Shown here: positions 1 to 10,489 of the stretch, in pieces
How positions within the stretch are numbered: position 1 is the first letter of the stretch
Layout of the letters: each line of letters starts with the position of its first letter
Assembly (NCBI RefSeq): GCF_027579695.1
Contig: NC_083576.1
Coordinates: 35,381,760 to 35,445,759, forward strand
Source of the DNA: Neoarius graeffei
Taxonomy: Eukaryota; Chordata; Actinopteri; Siluriformes; Ariidae
Reading direction: 5' to 3'
Length of the DNA: 64,000 bases
Program-made: the position numbers and the translations under genes
Notes under the pieces: generated by a model
What the model was told of the DNA's origin: nothing
What the model saw: the letters and a program-made list of their open reading frames with translations, nothing else
Databases searched by the model: none

Positions 1-22
1 GGACCTGATCCACGCCCTCGCC

Positions 23-914
23 ATGGCCCAACAGAGCCAGCACCAGGCACTGGTCGCCCTCCGAAAGGAGCAAGAGCAAAGGTTCGAGGCCCTGGTGCTG
101 GCACAACAGGAAGATCGTCAGGCATTCCGGCACCTCCTCATGTCAGCAGGGTCCACCACCTCCACTGCCGCGGGCCCTCCCCACCTCACCCTAATGAAGA
201 TGGGCCCGCACAACAACCCCGAAGCCTTCCTCGCGCTCTTTGAGCAAGCAGCAGAGGCCTGGGGTTGGCCGGTGGAACAGCGCGTGGCGTGCCTCCTCCC
301 CCTGCTAATGGGCGAGGCGCAGCCGGCTGGTCTACGCAGACCTGTGCCGGGCCGTCCTCCAGCGTGTGGGGCGCACCCCAGAACAACAACACCAGCGCTT
401 CCGTGCTCTGTGCCTAGAGTTCGGCTGGCCATTCACGTTTGGCCAGCAACTCCGGGACACCTGCCGGCGGTGGCTGAGGGCTGACAACCATGATGCTGAG
501 GGAATCATCGATCTGGTGGTACTGGAGCAGTTCATCGGCCGACTCCCCGAAGGGACCGCGGAGTGGGTCCAGTGCCATCGCTCGGTGTCGCTGGATCAGG
601 CCATCGAGCTGGTGGAGGACCATTTGGCAGCTGTTCTGATGGCAGGACAGCATATCTCCTCTTCTCCCCTCTCCTCTCTCTCTCTCGCCCCCTCCCCTTC
701 TGTTCCTTGTCCTCGCCCCGTTCCCCCACCGCAGAGGCGGGGGCCGGCTCCACCCCAGTCAGCCCGCCGCACCCACGGTCCCCTCCCATTTCCCACTTTC
801 ATGTCTGTCTCCCCCCCACCTCAGGTGAGTGAGCCCCAGAACGCCAGTGCAGAGAGAGAGCTCGGGCCAGTTTGCTGGCGCTGCGGGGAGCCAGGGCACC
901 TTCAGCATTAGTGC
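23..914 (+). pseudogene. gag: gag of the Gmr1-like gypsy element (frameshift and stop)
   Basis: The gag polyprotein forms the virus-like particle. The N-terminal part is open at 23-320 and rich in Gln and Glu (motif LRKEQEQRFEALVLAQQEDR). A deletion near 318 shifts the frame, and the capsid part continues in another frame from about 366 to 911. The segment around 400-630 (QRFRALCLEFGWPF ... LEQFIGRLPEGTAEWV) resembles a SCAN domain, which is thought to derive from gag of this gypsy group. A Ser/Pro-rich stretch follows. The zinc knuckle is C-x2-C-x4-H-x4-C (Cys 873, Cys 882, His 897, Cys 912), with a TAG at 909-911 just before the last Cys. The matching copy at 35085-35410 supports the reading. 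Confidence 0.85.
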
Positions 915-935
915 TCAGTAATGGAGGTTGGCACG

Positions 936-1260
936 GTGGTCCGGATCCCCAATGCGCCAGGGACCGCCCTCAATCGGGCCGGAGCATATCGCATACCGCT
1001 GAGTATCCAAGGGGATACGTATCAGGCTTTTGATGGACTCCGGCTGTAATCAGACCTCAATCCACCAAAGCCTGGTGCAAGACGAGGCACTGGGGAGAGC
1101 ACAATTGGTAAAGGTGTTGTGTGTGCATGGGGATGTTCACAACTACCCTTTAGTGTCGGTCCACATTCTATTTTGAGGGGAGAAATTTAGTGTAAAGGCG
1201 GCAGTTAATCCTCACCTTACCCACTCGATAATTTTGGTGACTGATTGGCCGGGATTTCGG
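936..1260 (+). pseudogene. retroviral-type aspartic protease, broken
   Basis: The pepsin-type protease of the element would cut the polyprotein. The active-site signature M-D-S-G-C is readable at 1033-1047, but an extra base in the T run just before it, plus a TGA at about 1173, break the frame. Flanking text reads as a protease (IPNAPGTALNRAGAYRIPL upstream, SIILVTDWPGF at the C-terminal end near 1228-1255). It sits directly between the gag zinc knuckle and integrase, where this element group places it. Confidence 0.7.
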
Positions 1261-2851
1261 GAATTAATGACTCATTTAGTGAAGAGTGGGGCCTGCCATA
1301 GTTCAGCAGGGGGAAGTCCTGGTGTGGCATTGGTGGGAGCAGCTGTCACAGAGCCGTCTACGTCATCATCGCGTCAGAGTGAGGAGCAGCAGGCAGCTCC
1401 TCCTCCCTCTCTCGGGGAATCCCTCGCAGATTTCCCATTAGAGCAGTTGCGAGACGAGACTCTGTGGCATGCGTTTGACCAAGTGAGAGTAATCGATGGT
1501 CAAACACTCCAGCCAAACGCCACCCCGTCCTTCCCCTATTTTTCCATTATGAAAGATAGATTATATCGAGTGACACAGGACACTCAGACTAAGGAGCCGA
1601 TCACACAACTTTTGATCCCAAAGAGCTGCCGGGAATTGGTATTCCAGGCGGCTCACTTTAATCCGATGGCTGGACACTTGGGGCAGGATAAGACACTAGC
1701 CCGAATAATGGCCCGGTTCTATTGGCCAGGGATTCGCGGCGATGTCCGTAGGTGGTGTACGGCGTGCCGCGAATGCCAGTTAGTAAATCCAGCGGCCATT
1801 CCAAAAGCACCTTTGCGCCCTCTGCCATTAATCGAGACCCCTTTCGAAAGAATTGGGATGGATCTCGTCAGGCCATTAGATCTGTCAACACAAGGGTATC
1901 GCTTTATTTTAGTTCTGGTAGACTATGCAACGCGATGCCTGGAAGCAGTGCCTCTTCGCAATATCTTAGCACGTAGTATTGCTGAAGCACTCTTCCACAT
2001 CATCTCCCAAGTTGGAATCCCCAAAGAGATTCTGACTGATCAAGGCACTACGTTTATGTCACGCACACTGCACGAACTGTATGGGTTACTGGGAATTAAG
2101 CCGATCCGCACCAGCGTTTATCACCCACAAATGGACGGTTTAGTCGAACGGTTCAATCGCACCCTCAAGAACATAATTAAAAAGTTTGTACATGAGGATG
2201 CACGCAATTAGGATAAATGGCTCAAACCCCTGTTATTCGCAGTGCGAGAGGTCCCACAAGCCTCCATGGGGTTCTCCCCATTCTAATTATTATATGGGCG
2301 TAAGCTGCGTGGGATCCTAGATGTACTATGGGAAAATTGGGAGGAGGGACCTTCAAAGAGCAAAAATGAAATTCAATACGTTATCGACCTGCGCATAAAA
2401 CTCCACACACTCACACACCTTACCCAGGAGAATTTGCGGCAGGCCCAAGAATGGCAAATCCGCCTGTACGACAGGGGTACGCACCTTAGGGAGTTTGCAC
2501 CGGGACATAAAGTACTCGTGCTGTTGCCCACCTTGAGCTCCAAATTGATCGCCAAGTGGCAAGGACCCTTTGAGGTCACACGGCGAGTCAGGGATGTCAA
2601 CTATGAGGTGAGGCAAATGGACAGGGGTAGGGTGCTACAAATTTACCACCTCAACCTGCTCAAACTTTGGAATGAGGAGGTCTCCATGGCATTGGTGTCA
2701 TTGGTTCCGGAGAAGGCAGAGCTGGGGCCAGAGGTTCAAAAGGGAACATTGACATCGCTTACCTCTCCAGTCCCCTGTGGAGACCACCTCTCCCCGACCC
2801 AACTCACGGAGGTTGCCCAGTTGCAGACCGAATTTTCGGATGTGTTCTCGC
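1234..2851 (+). pseudogene. integrase (zinc finger, DDE core, C-terminal GPY/F-like module) with stops
   Basis: This enzyme joins the cDNA to host DNA. An H-H-C-C zinc finger is readable: two His in AAHFNPMAGH and two Cys in CTACREC. The D,D,E core follows with GMDLV (first Asp), LTDQGTTF (second Asp) and GLVERFN (Glu). The frame is open at 1234-2208, then stops at TAG 2209-2211 and again at TAA near 2286 in FSPF*LLYG. The C-terminal module reads on at 2434-2700 (KLIAKWQGPFEV). The hAT-type insertion interrupts pol at 2851. The H2C2 spacing and the VERFN motif make the assignment firm. The position upstream of reverse transcriptase is the notable point. Confidence 0.9.
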
Positions 2852-4248
2852 TAGGGGTGGGCGATATGTATCGTCTGCGATGTCTTCGTGAATGTTGTTT
2901 TGACGATGTGTAATTTTGCATTATCGAGTTTTTTTAATTAAGCCACCAAAAATCAATACAGAGTGGAGCAGACCCGGCGCCAGACACGGACTGACGGACG
3001 GGCCTTGAATTGCTTTGGGGGGAGGCACACATTTTATACGCCAAGCCAGGGCAACACAACTGTTTCTAGCAACCCAGGAGAGCAGCACAGACGTGACGAG
3101 TTAAATATTCTAAGAAACCTATAAAGCAACCAAAACAACTTTCCAAAATGTATCAAACATTGCTCAGCATATTAAAAGTTTTTTTTTTTTGCTCCGCTGG
3201 CCTCACAACGCACAAAGCTGATTTCGGGTATCTACCGGAAGATGTCGTGATATGATCCTGTCCAGCAATAAAATGTGATTGGCTGAGACAGCTGCTGATT
3301 TACCCAGATACCATCTGAAGAAAAAATGCGATTGGTCGGTTGGTTCATTCCATGTCATTAACCCATTGGTTCCCAAGAAATATTAGTCCACGTTTATAGC
3401 AATGATCCAGAAATTATTACTAGTGTTTCTGTACTCACGGATAATAATGAATGAACCGATCAGCCGATTTCGAATAGTTTCAATACATTTTAAATTGAGC
3501 ACATTTTTCTTTATTATTGTTATACTGAAAAACTTTGACTTGTAGTTTACGTTTTTTTTGAGGGGAAAAAAAAAACAAAGAAGAAGAAGCTGTGACGGGC
3601 TTCTATCAGGCCAAGTGCGGTCACTCGCCGGCCACTTTCAGGCATCTTTTTCGGATTAGTGAGACCAGACCCTCTGAAAATGAATGGGGAGATATCAATA
3701 CTGGACTCTGTGAAAACTAACGGTCGCAAAGAGCATATGATTGAAATCGCCATGAAAAGTTGATTATACTTGAGTGTTAGGTTGGTTCTCATGACTCAGA
3801 AAAAGCTTTAAAATCCACTTTTCTCGTGGATTATTTTGACACTGCGCAGGCGCAGTACTTCTATAACGGCAGGAGAGGGACAGCGGAGCATGAAGCTGCA
3901 AGATGATTGGAAAGCTGTTGGTTCAGATCGACATATGATTGGTTGTTGGCAGCGGAACAGGCGGGATATTTGCAGACCTGTACTGCCGTCAGAGACGGTT
4001 GATTAGAATGTTTGCTGCCGTTACGAACTGTCAATTGAATTATTCATTTTTATTAATTTAAAGTTGTTTACGAAAATAAATATGGCTTTTCCTTAAATAC
4101 TTCTGTCACTGCAATGATTCTTTTAGTCAGTGTAATTATTGTAATCTTTAAGCAAGTTTTTTTTTTTTAAATATCATCAAAATATCGTTATCGTTAAAAT
4201 CCTAAAAAATATCGAGATATTATTTTTTGCCCATATCGCCCACCCCTA
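2852..4248. mobile_element. non-autonomous hAT-type DNA transposon inside gypsy pol
   Basis: The 16-bp terminal inverted repeats TAGGGGTGGGCGATAT (2852-2867) and its complement (4233-4248) match perfectly. An 8-bp target duplication GTTCTCGC lies at 2844-2851 and 4249-4256. An 8-bp duplication and a TAGGGGTG-type end fit the hAT superfamily. The 1,397-bp interior has no reading frame I recognise as transposase, so it would have moved in trans. It is younger than the gypsy element it splits. Confidence 0.88.
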
Positions 4249-4256
4249 GTTCTCGC

Positions 4257-5065
4257 CCCTGCCCGGCTGCACCCGCCTCATAGAACACCACATTGAGACA
4301 CCCCCGGGGGTGGTAGTGCGTAGCCGCCCTTACAGGTTACCCGAGCACAAGAAAAAGGTAGTTCGGGAAGAACTCGAGGCCGTGCTCGAAATGGGCATCG
4401 TCGAGGAGTCCCACAGTGACTGGAGCAGCCCGGTGGTCTTGGTCCCCAAGGCCGATGGGTCGGTCCGGTTCTGTGTGGACTATAGAAAAGTCAACGCAGT
4501 GTCGAAATTCGATGCATACCCAATGCCTTGTATTGACGAGTTGCTGGATCGACTAGTCACGGCTCGCTTTTATTCGACACTGGATTTGACAAAGGGTTAT
4601 TGGCAGATCCCCTTGACTCCATTATCCCGAGAAAAAACGGCCTTTTCCACACTGTTTGGCTTACACCAATTTGTCACACTTCCTTTTGGGCTGTTTGGGG
4701 CACCCGCTACATTCCAGCGGCTTATGGACAGGGTCCTCCGCCCCCATGCCACCTATGCAGCTGCATACTTAGACGATATTATAATCTATAGTAATGACTG
4801 GCCGCGGCATCTGCAACACCTGAGGTCCGTCCTTGGGTCGCTGAGGCGAGCGGGTCTCACAGCCAACCCAAAGAAGTGTGCGATTGGGCGGGTGGAAGTA
4901 CGGTACCTGGGCTTCCACTTGGGCAATGGGCAGGTGTGTCCCCAAGTTAATAAGACAGCAGCGATTGCGGCCTGCCCAAGGCCCAAGACCAAAAAGGGGG
5001 TGAAACAGTTCCTGGGGCTGGCTGGCTACTATCATACAGTCAGCGGGATGGTGATGTCTGAATAA
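4257..5065 (+). pseudogene. reverse transcriptase of the Gmr1-like element, cut off by a local inversion-duplication
   Basis: RNA-directed DNA polymerase domain. It is open from 4310 with Ty3-type signatures: VVREELEAVLEMGIVEES, PKADGSVRFCVDYRKVN, the catalytic YLDDIIIYS near 4767-4793, and LGFHLGNGQV. The domain is complete up to the start of the connection to RNase H (KQFLGLAGYY). There the hairpin at 5037-5114 replaces native sequence and introduces a stop at 5063-5065. The catalytic Asp pair is intact. Confidence 0.92.
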
Positions 5066-5114
5066 TTAGGTATAAACATACCTAATTATTCAGACATCAC
5101 CAGCCCGCTGACTG
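5037..5114. repeat. 37-bp inverted duplication with 4-nt loop
   Basis: The left arm 5037-5073 and the right arm 5078-5114 are reverse complements with a single mismatch (A at 5048 against C expected). The loop is AAAC. The right arm reads as native pol (PNYSDITSPLTDLT), so the left arm is a secondary inverted copy that overwrote the native codons. Confidence 0.95.
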
Positions 5115-5638
5115 ATCTCACTAAATAGGGGTCACCAGATCCGGTCCAGTAGACGGAGCAATGCCAACGGGCTTTCTCTGAGGTGAAGCCTGCATTGTGT
5201 GGGGGGCCACTGTTACACTCCCCTGACTTTTCTCTTCCCTTTATGTTGCAGACGAATGCATCAGACAGAGGGCTGGGGGTTGTTTTGTCCCAGGAGGTGG
5301 AGGGGGAGGATCGCCCAGTGCTGTACATCAGCAGAAAGCTCTCGGTGCATGAGGGACGCTACAGCAGAATAGAGAAGGAGTGCCTAGCCATCAAGTGGGC
5401 GGTCCTCGCCCTCCATTTCTACCTGCTGGGACGCCCTTTCACCCTCTGTTCGGACCACGCGCCCCTCCAGTGGCTCCACCACAGGAAGGATGCCAATGTG
5501 CAGATCACCCGTTGGTATCTGGCACTCCAGCCCTTTAACTTCAAAGTGGTCCACAGGCCGGGGGCGCTGATGGTCATGGCGGACTTCCTCTCCCATCGGG
5601 GGGGAGTTGGCTGCAGGCCGGACAGCTGCCCGGCCTGA
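5115..5638 (+). pseudogene. RNase H domain of the gypsy element
   Basis: RNase H of the Ty3 type would remove the RNA strand during reverse transcription. A stop at 5126-5128 and another at 5150-5152 precede a long open stretch, 5183-5638. Visible motifs are RGLGVVLSQE, RYSRIEKECLAIKWA and CSDHAPLQWL, with HRPGALMVMADFLSHRGG at the end. In the first catalytic position the usual Asp (TDAS) is Asn (TNAS), which alone should inactivate the enzyme. The frame ends 18 bp before the LTR, so no gene lies downstream of RNase H. Confidence 0.88.
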
Positions 5639-5784
5639 GTCGAGCGGTGGGGGTATGTGGCAGCAGGGGCATGGTCAAGCGTCGGTCTGTGAACAGAGGG
5701 TGGAGTCAGGGAAGGTAAGTGGCAGAATCACTGCATCTGATGTCAGTTAACCTGTGTTTGTGTGTTTTCCCAGTGACCGTGCCC

Positions 5785-5792
5785 TATAAAAG
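5785..5792 (+). promoter_or_regulatory. LTR TATA box
   Basis: TATAAAAG is followed by a GA-repeat leader. It is placed as expected for the U3/R boundary of the LTR. Confidence 0.6.
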
Positions 5793-5899
5793 GAGAGAGA
5801 GAGAGAGCAGAAGAAGGGAGCTCTCTCCCCAACCAGATGACTTATGTGTGTGTGCGTGTCTGTGTGGCTGGGAGATTGTAAGACACTGAAAAGTGCAAA

Positions 5900-5905
5900 A
5901 ATAAA
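5900..5905 (+). terminator. LTR polyadenylation signal
   Basis: AATAAA lies about 115 bp downstream of the LTR TATA box, in the expected R region. Confidence 0.55.
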
Positions 5906-5974
5906 GAGTTTTGGAAACTCAGTTCTGGCCTGCCATACTTCTGTGCTCCACCCACCCGCTCGAAGTCCTACACA

Positions 5975-6400
5975 ATAAATACCACAACTTCTGCTTAAGT
6001 GTAACATCGCCATTATAATCAATAAATAAATACAGTGGAAACTCTTTATATCGAGGTCCTTGGGACCAAGGAATTTTGTTTGTTACATCAGGGGGTTTTT
6101 TATTGTTGTTTTTTTTTAAATCAGACGTCAATAAACAATACAAAATAAAGCAAATGGAACTACATGGAAGAACACAACTGTCTCAGCATTATCACAAAAT
6201 AACAATGAAGTAAATAAAATAAATAAATGAAATAAATATAAATAAAATTATATGTAGGGGATAGCTTCTTTTAACTCTTAACTCTTCTTGTCCTTCCACT
6301 CTTCCCTCCAAGATTTAAAGGTCATAGGCAATGGTCGGAGGTGAAACATAGAATATCAACTTTATTGTCTAGAAGAACAACCCAAAAAGCAAATTCAGAG
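5975..6400. other. intergenic, possible decayed DNA-transposon end
   Basis: AT-rich sequence without a credible reading frame. A stretch at about 6033-6075 (CAGTGGAAACTCTTTATATC and onward) looks like the terminal repeat of a pogo/Tigger-type element. I cannot find its partner, so it is recorded only as a possibility. Confidence 0.3.
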
Positions 6401-6411
6401 CTCGTCAGACT

Positions 6412-6782
6412 TCTCATCTCATCTCATTAACTCTAGCCGCTTTATCCTGTTCTACAGGGTCGCAGACAAGCTGGAGCCTATCCCAGCTGACTACGGGCGA
6501 AAGGCAGGGTACACCCTGGGCAAGTCGCCAGGTCATCACAGGGCTGACACAGGCAACCATTCACACTCACATTCATACCTACGGTCAATTTAGAGTCACC
6601 AGTTAACCTAACCTGCATGTCTTTGGACTGTGGGGGAAACTGGAGCACCCGGAGGAAACCCACGCGGACACGGGGAGAACATGCAAACTCTGCACAGAAA
6701 GGCCCTTGCCAGCCACGGGGCTCAAACCTGGACCTTCTTGCTGTGAGGCGACAGCGCTAACCACTACACCACCATGCCGCCC
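6412..6782 (-). repeat. tRNA-headed SINE (DANA/mermaid-like), full length
   Basis: Read on the minus strand, the head carries a Pol III box A (GGTGTAGTGGTTAGCGC) and a degraded box B, followed by the conserved body (GTTTGCATGTTCTCCCCGTG) and a GAGAT-type tail. An 11-bp target duplication with one mismatch flanks it: 6401-6411 CTCGTCAGACT and 6783-6793 CTCGTCACACT. Confidence 0.9.
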
Positions 6783-7014
6783 CTCGTCACACTTGCTGGA
6801 CAATAATTTCCCCAAACTTGGATCTGGAAAAGTTCCCGCTACTCGTGACATGCCATCCTCATTGCCAAAATTGTGGTGGAAAAGCTTAATAAGATTAGAG
6901 GCTGTCAGGAAGAAAGCAGACAGAAATAGCTTTATTATAATACTTCTTGCAAGAAGGCTCCTCCAAAAGAATTTCACCCAAAGAAGCATTCTCCATTTCC
7001 ACAGGCCCTGTTTT

Positions 7015-7395
7015 CATCTCATCTCATCTCATTATCTCTAGCCGCTTTATCCTGTTCTACAGGGTCGCAGGCAAGCTGGAGCCTATCCCAGCTGACTACG
7101 GGCGAAAGGCGGGGTACACCCTGGACAAGTCGCCAGGTCATCGCAGGGCTGACACATAGACACAGACAACCATTCCCACTCACATTCACACCTACGATCA
7201 ATTTAGAGTCACCAGTTAACCTAACCTGCATGTCTTTGGACTGTGGGAGAAACCGGAGCACCCAGAGGAAACCCACGCGGACACGGGGAGAACATGCAAA
7301 CTCCGCACAGAAAGGCCCTCACCGGCCACGGGGCTCGAACCCGGACCTTCTTGCTGTGAGGCGACAGCGCTAACCACTACACCACCGTGCCGCCC
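7015..7395 (-). repeat. tRNA-headed SINE, full length
   Basis: Same family as 6412-6782, with intact box A and box B (GGGTTCGAGCCC read on minus). A perfect 13-bp target duplication CAGGCCCTGTTTT lies at 7002-7014 and 7396-7408. This is among the best preserved copies in the window. Confidence 0.93.
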
Positions 7396-7408
7396 CAGGC
7401 CCTGTTTT

Positions 7409-8148
7409 ATACTTGCCAAAATAACAATAACATAACTTGCATATCAGGTATCTTCTTAATCTCAGGGTGTCCAGACTTGGCACCCTCTCCATCATTAACC
7501 ACTGTCCTGACACGTACACATGTTTATACTAACCTAGAAAACAGAACACAAACAAATTTTTCATCTTATATAAACATGAGACACAATGTCTGACCTCCTT
7601 TACTAAGGCTCTGAGAGGCACACAAATTCTCTAAAACTACATTTTCCTCTACACTATCAAATCATGCTGGCTGTATGAGAACAAACTGTATAAACACAAC
7701 TCTGTTCATTCATGTTCAACCAATGTACACATTTTGATCAGGTCGATTCGGTGTTTTTATTTTTAATTTTTTTCAGTGTAATTTCATAATGAAGATTAAT
7801 TTCAGAATTTACTGGTTGGAGTGATATCATCCATGGGGACACATGGGGCGCAGCTACACATATAAGCCCACCACAAACACAAACCTTAATCAGAGACACT
7901 CTTAGAATATCTCTGGCAGCACCACCTGGATACCGCAGCAACATGAGTTCATACAACATTGTCCTGTAGTGGTTACATATATAACTGCGTGTGTACAATT
8001 TAATTTTAATAAACTCAATATATTCCTTTCATCTCAAGATAAATAATGTTTTTTGGACAAAGAAAACTCCTTTACTTTATGTTTTTGTCCTGGAAGCTGC
8101 ATGGGTGTGCTATCTATCTAATAATAATGTATTACTTATTTATTAATG
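7409..8148. other. unassigned intergenic sequence
   Basis: AT-rich, with only short reading frames that have no recognisable motif. I see no repeat signature. Confidence 0.4.
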
Positions 8149-8150
8149 TA

Positions 8151-9752
8151 CAGTGGTGCTTGAAAGTTTGTGAACCCTTTAGAATTTTCTATATTTCTGC
8201 ATAAATATGACCGAAAACATCATCAGATTTTCACACAAGTCCTAAAAGTAGATAAAGAGAACCCAGTCAAACAAATGAGGCAAAAATATTATACTTGGTC
8301 ATTTATTTATTGAGGAAAATGATCCAATATTACATATCTGTGAGTGGCAAAAGTATGTGAACCTTTGCTTTCAGTATCTGGTGTGACCCCCTTGTGCAGC
8401 AATAACTGCAACTAAACATTTGCGGTAACTGTTGATCAGTCCTGCACACCGGCTTGGAGGAATTTTAGCCCATTCCTCCGTACAGAACAGCTTCAACTCT
8501 GGGATGTTGGTGGGTTTCCTCACATGAACTGCTCGTTTCAGGTCCTTCCACAATATTTTGATTGGATTAAGGTCAGGACTTTGACTTGGCCATTCCAAAA
8601 CATTAACTTTATTCTTCTTTAACCATTCTTTGGTAGAACGACTTGTGTGCTTAGGGTCGTTGTCTTGCTGCATGACCCACCTTCTCTTGAGATGGACAGA
8701 TGTCCTGACATTTTCCTTTAGAATTTGCTGCTATAATTCAGAATTCATTGTTCCAGCAATGATGGCAAGCTGTCCTGGCCCAGATGCAGCAAAACAGGCC
8801 CAAACCATGATACTACCACCACCATGTTTCACAGATGGGATAAGGTTCTTATGCTGGAATGCAGTGTTTCTCCTTTCTCCAAACATGATACTTCTCATTT
8901 AAACCAAAAAGCTCTATTTTGGTCTCATCCATCCACAAAACATTTTTCCAATAGCGTTCAGGCTTGTCCATGTGATCTTTAGCAAACTGTAGATGAGCAG
9001 GAATGCTCATTTTGGAGAGCAATGGCTTTCTCCTTGCAACCCTGCCATGAACACCATTGTTGTTCAGTGTTCTCCTGATGGTGGACTCATGAACATTAAC
9101 ATTAGCCAATGTGAGAGAGGCCTTCAGTTGCTTAGAAGTTACCCTGGGGTCCTTTGTGACCTCGCTGACTATTACACGCCTTGCTCTTGGAGTGATCTTT
9201 GTTGGTCGACCACTCCTGGGGAGGGTAACAATGGTCTTGAATTTCCTCCATTTGTTCACAATGTGTCTGACTGTGGATGGGTGGAGTCCAAACTCTTCAG
9301 AGATGGTTTTGTAACCTTTTCCAGCCTGATGAGCATCAACAACGCTTTTTCTGAGGTCCTCAGAAATCTCCTTTGTTCGTGGCATGATACACTTCCACAA
9401 ACATGTGTTGTGAAGATCAGATGTTGATAGATCCCTGTTCTTTAAATAAAACAGGGTGCCTACTCACACCTAATTGTCATCCCACTGATTGAAAACACCT
9501 GACTCTAATTTCACCTTCAAATTAACTGCTAATCCTAGGGGTTCACATACTTTTGCCACTCACAGATATGTAATATTGGATCATTTTCCTCAATAAGTAA
9601 ATGTTCAAGTATAATATTTTTGTCTCATTTGTTTAAGTGGGTTCTCTTTATCTACTTTTAGGACTTGTGTGGAAATCTGATGATGTTTTTGGTCATATTT
9701 ATGCAGAAATATAGAAAATTCTAAAGGGTTCACAAACTTTCAAGCACCACTG
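8151..9752 (-). mobile_element. Tc1-type DNA transposon, full length, copy 1
   Basis: Long terminal inverted repeats of roughly 210 bp begin CAGTGGTGCTTGAAAGTTTG and are flanked by the TA target duplication (8149-8150, 9753-9754). The 1,602-bp length is typical for Tc1. The transposase is on the minus strand. A second, more damaged copy with the same ends lies at 18464-20249. Confidence 0.95.
8371..9385 (-). pseudogene. Tc1 transposase, frameshifted, with Glu-to-Lys at the third catalytic position
   Basis: Cut-and-paste DDE transposase. It starts at ATG 9383-9385 (MPRTKEISEDL). A paired helix-turn-helix region follows (HPSTVRHIVNKWRKF), then the GRP-type linker (RSGRPTKITPRA), then WMDETKIELFG with the first Asp. 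The frame is lost near 8850 and regained at about 8670 with QQDNDPKHTS (second Asp). The third position reads NPIKILW where the family has NPIE. The C-terminus AQGGHTRY is intact. Several breaks plus the Lys make it inactive. Confidence 0.92.
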
Positions 9753-9754
9753 TA

Positions 9755-10038
9755 GTAGCATAACATATGACCTGTATCGATTAGACTTAGTGCCTCCATT
9801 TTTTTCATTCTTGTGTTATTTGCAGGTTAAACTAAATTTCCTTTTTAGTGTTATTAGACTAATTTTTACTTTCATTTTGCATAATTGTAAAATGGCTCTC
9901 ATCAGTGGATGGGTGAATGGATGTCATCATTTAAATGCTCATATTTACAGTTCACTCATCACTAGCTGATGTTTGTCTGAAATGAGATGTAGGCCTATTA
10001 TATTTGACATACCACCCAAATACACTGCACATTCAAAT
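9755..10038. other. short unassigned spacer
   Basis: No reading frame or repeat recognised between the Tc1 and the next SINE. Confidence 0.4.
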
Positions 10039-10423
10039 CTCATCTCTCATCTCATCTCATTATCTCTAGCCGCTTTATCCTGTTCTACAGGGTCGCAGGC
10101 AAGCAGGAGCCTATCCCAGCTGACTACGGGCGAAAGGCGGGGTACACCCTGGACAAGTCGCCAGGTCATCACAGGGCTGACACATAGACACAGACAACCA
10201 TTCACACTCACATTCACACCTACGGTCAATTTAGAGTCACCAGTTAACCTAACCTGCATGTCTTTGGACTGTGGGGGAAACCGGAGCACCTGGAGGAAAC
10301 CCACACGGACACGGGGAGAACATGCAAACTCCGCACAGTAAGGCCCTCACCAGCCACGGGGCTCGAACCCGGACCTTCTTGCTATGAGGCAACAGCGCTA
10401 ACCACTACACCACCGTGCCGCCC
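10039..10423 (-). repeat. tRNA-headed SINE, full length
   Basis: Same family as 6412-6782. Head at the right end, body and GAGAT-type tail at the left. I found no clean target duplication. Confidence 0.85.
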
Positions 10424-10489
10424 ATAATAATAATTATTATTCTCAAGCAGGTGTTGTGCTGTTTTTCTTGAAAGAAACCAAGTAATAAA

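Larger units (their letters stand above)
1..5974 (+). mobile_element. Ty3/gypsy LTR retrotransposon with Gmr1-like domain order (5' end outside window)
   Basis: Domains run on the plus strand as gag (from 23), protease (about 936-1260), integrase (1234-2850), reverse transcriptase (4310-5040), RNase H (5115-5638) and a 3' LTR (5656-5974). Integrase before reverse transcriptase is the reverse of ordinary Ty3/gypsy order and is known for the Gmr1-like group of deuterostome gypsy elements. All domains carry stops or frameshifts, so this copy is dead. A 1.4-kb hAT-type insertion splits pol at 2852-4248. The 5' LTR and the gag start lie left of the window. A relative of the same family is at 35013-35729. 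Confidence 0.9.
5656..5974 (+). repeat. 3' LTR of the gypsy element
   Basis: It starts TGTGGCAGCAGGGGC after a purine-rich tract (GCGGTGGGGGTA) and ends CCTACACA, giving the TG...CA ends of an LTR. It is 319 bp long. It holds a TATA box, a GA-rich leader and a polyadenylation signal. Its first 40 bases resemble both ends of the element at 35013-35729. The 5' partner LTR is outside the window, so age cannot be estimated from LTR divergence. Confidence 0.8.

Noticed and set aside
563-832. Additional frames overlapping gag
   Set aside because: Low-complexity Ser/Pro-rich shadow of the gag linker with no motif.
8630-9427. Plus-strand frames across the Tc1
   Set aside because: Antisense shadows of the minus-strand transposase.
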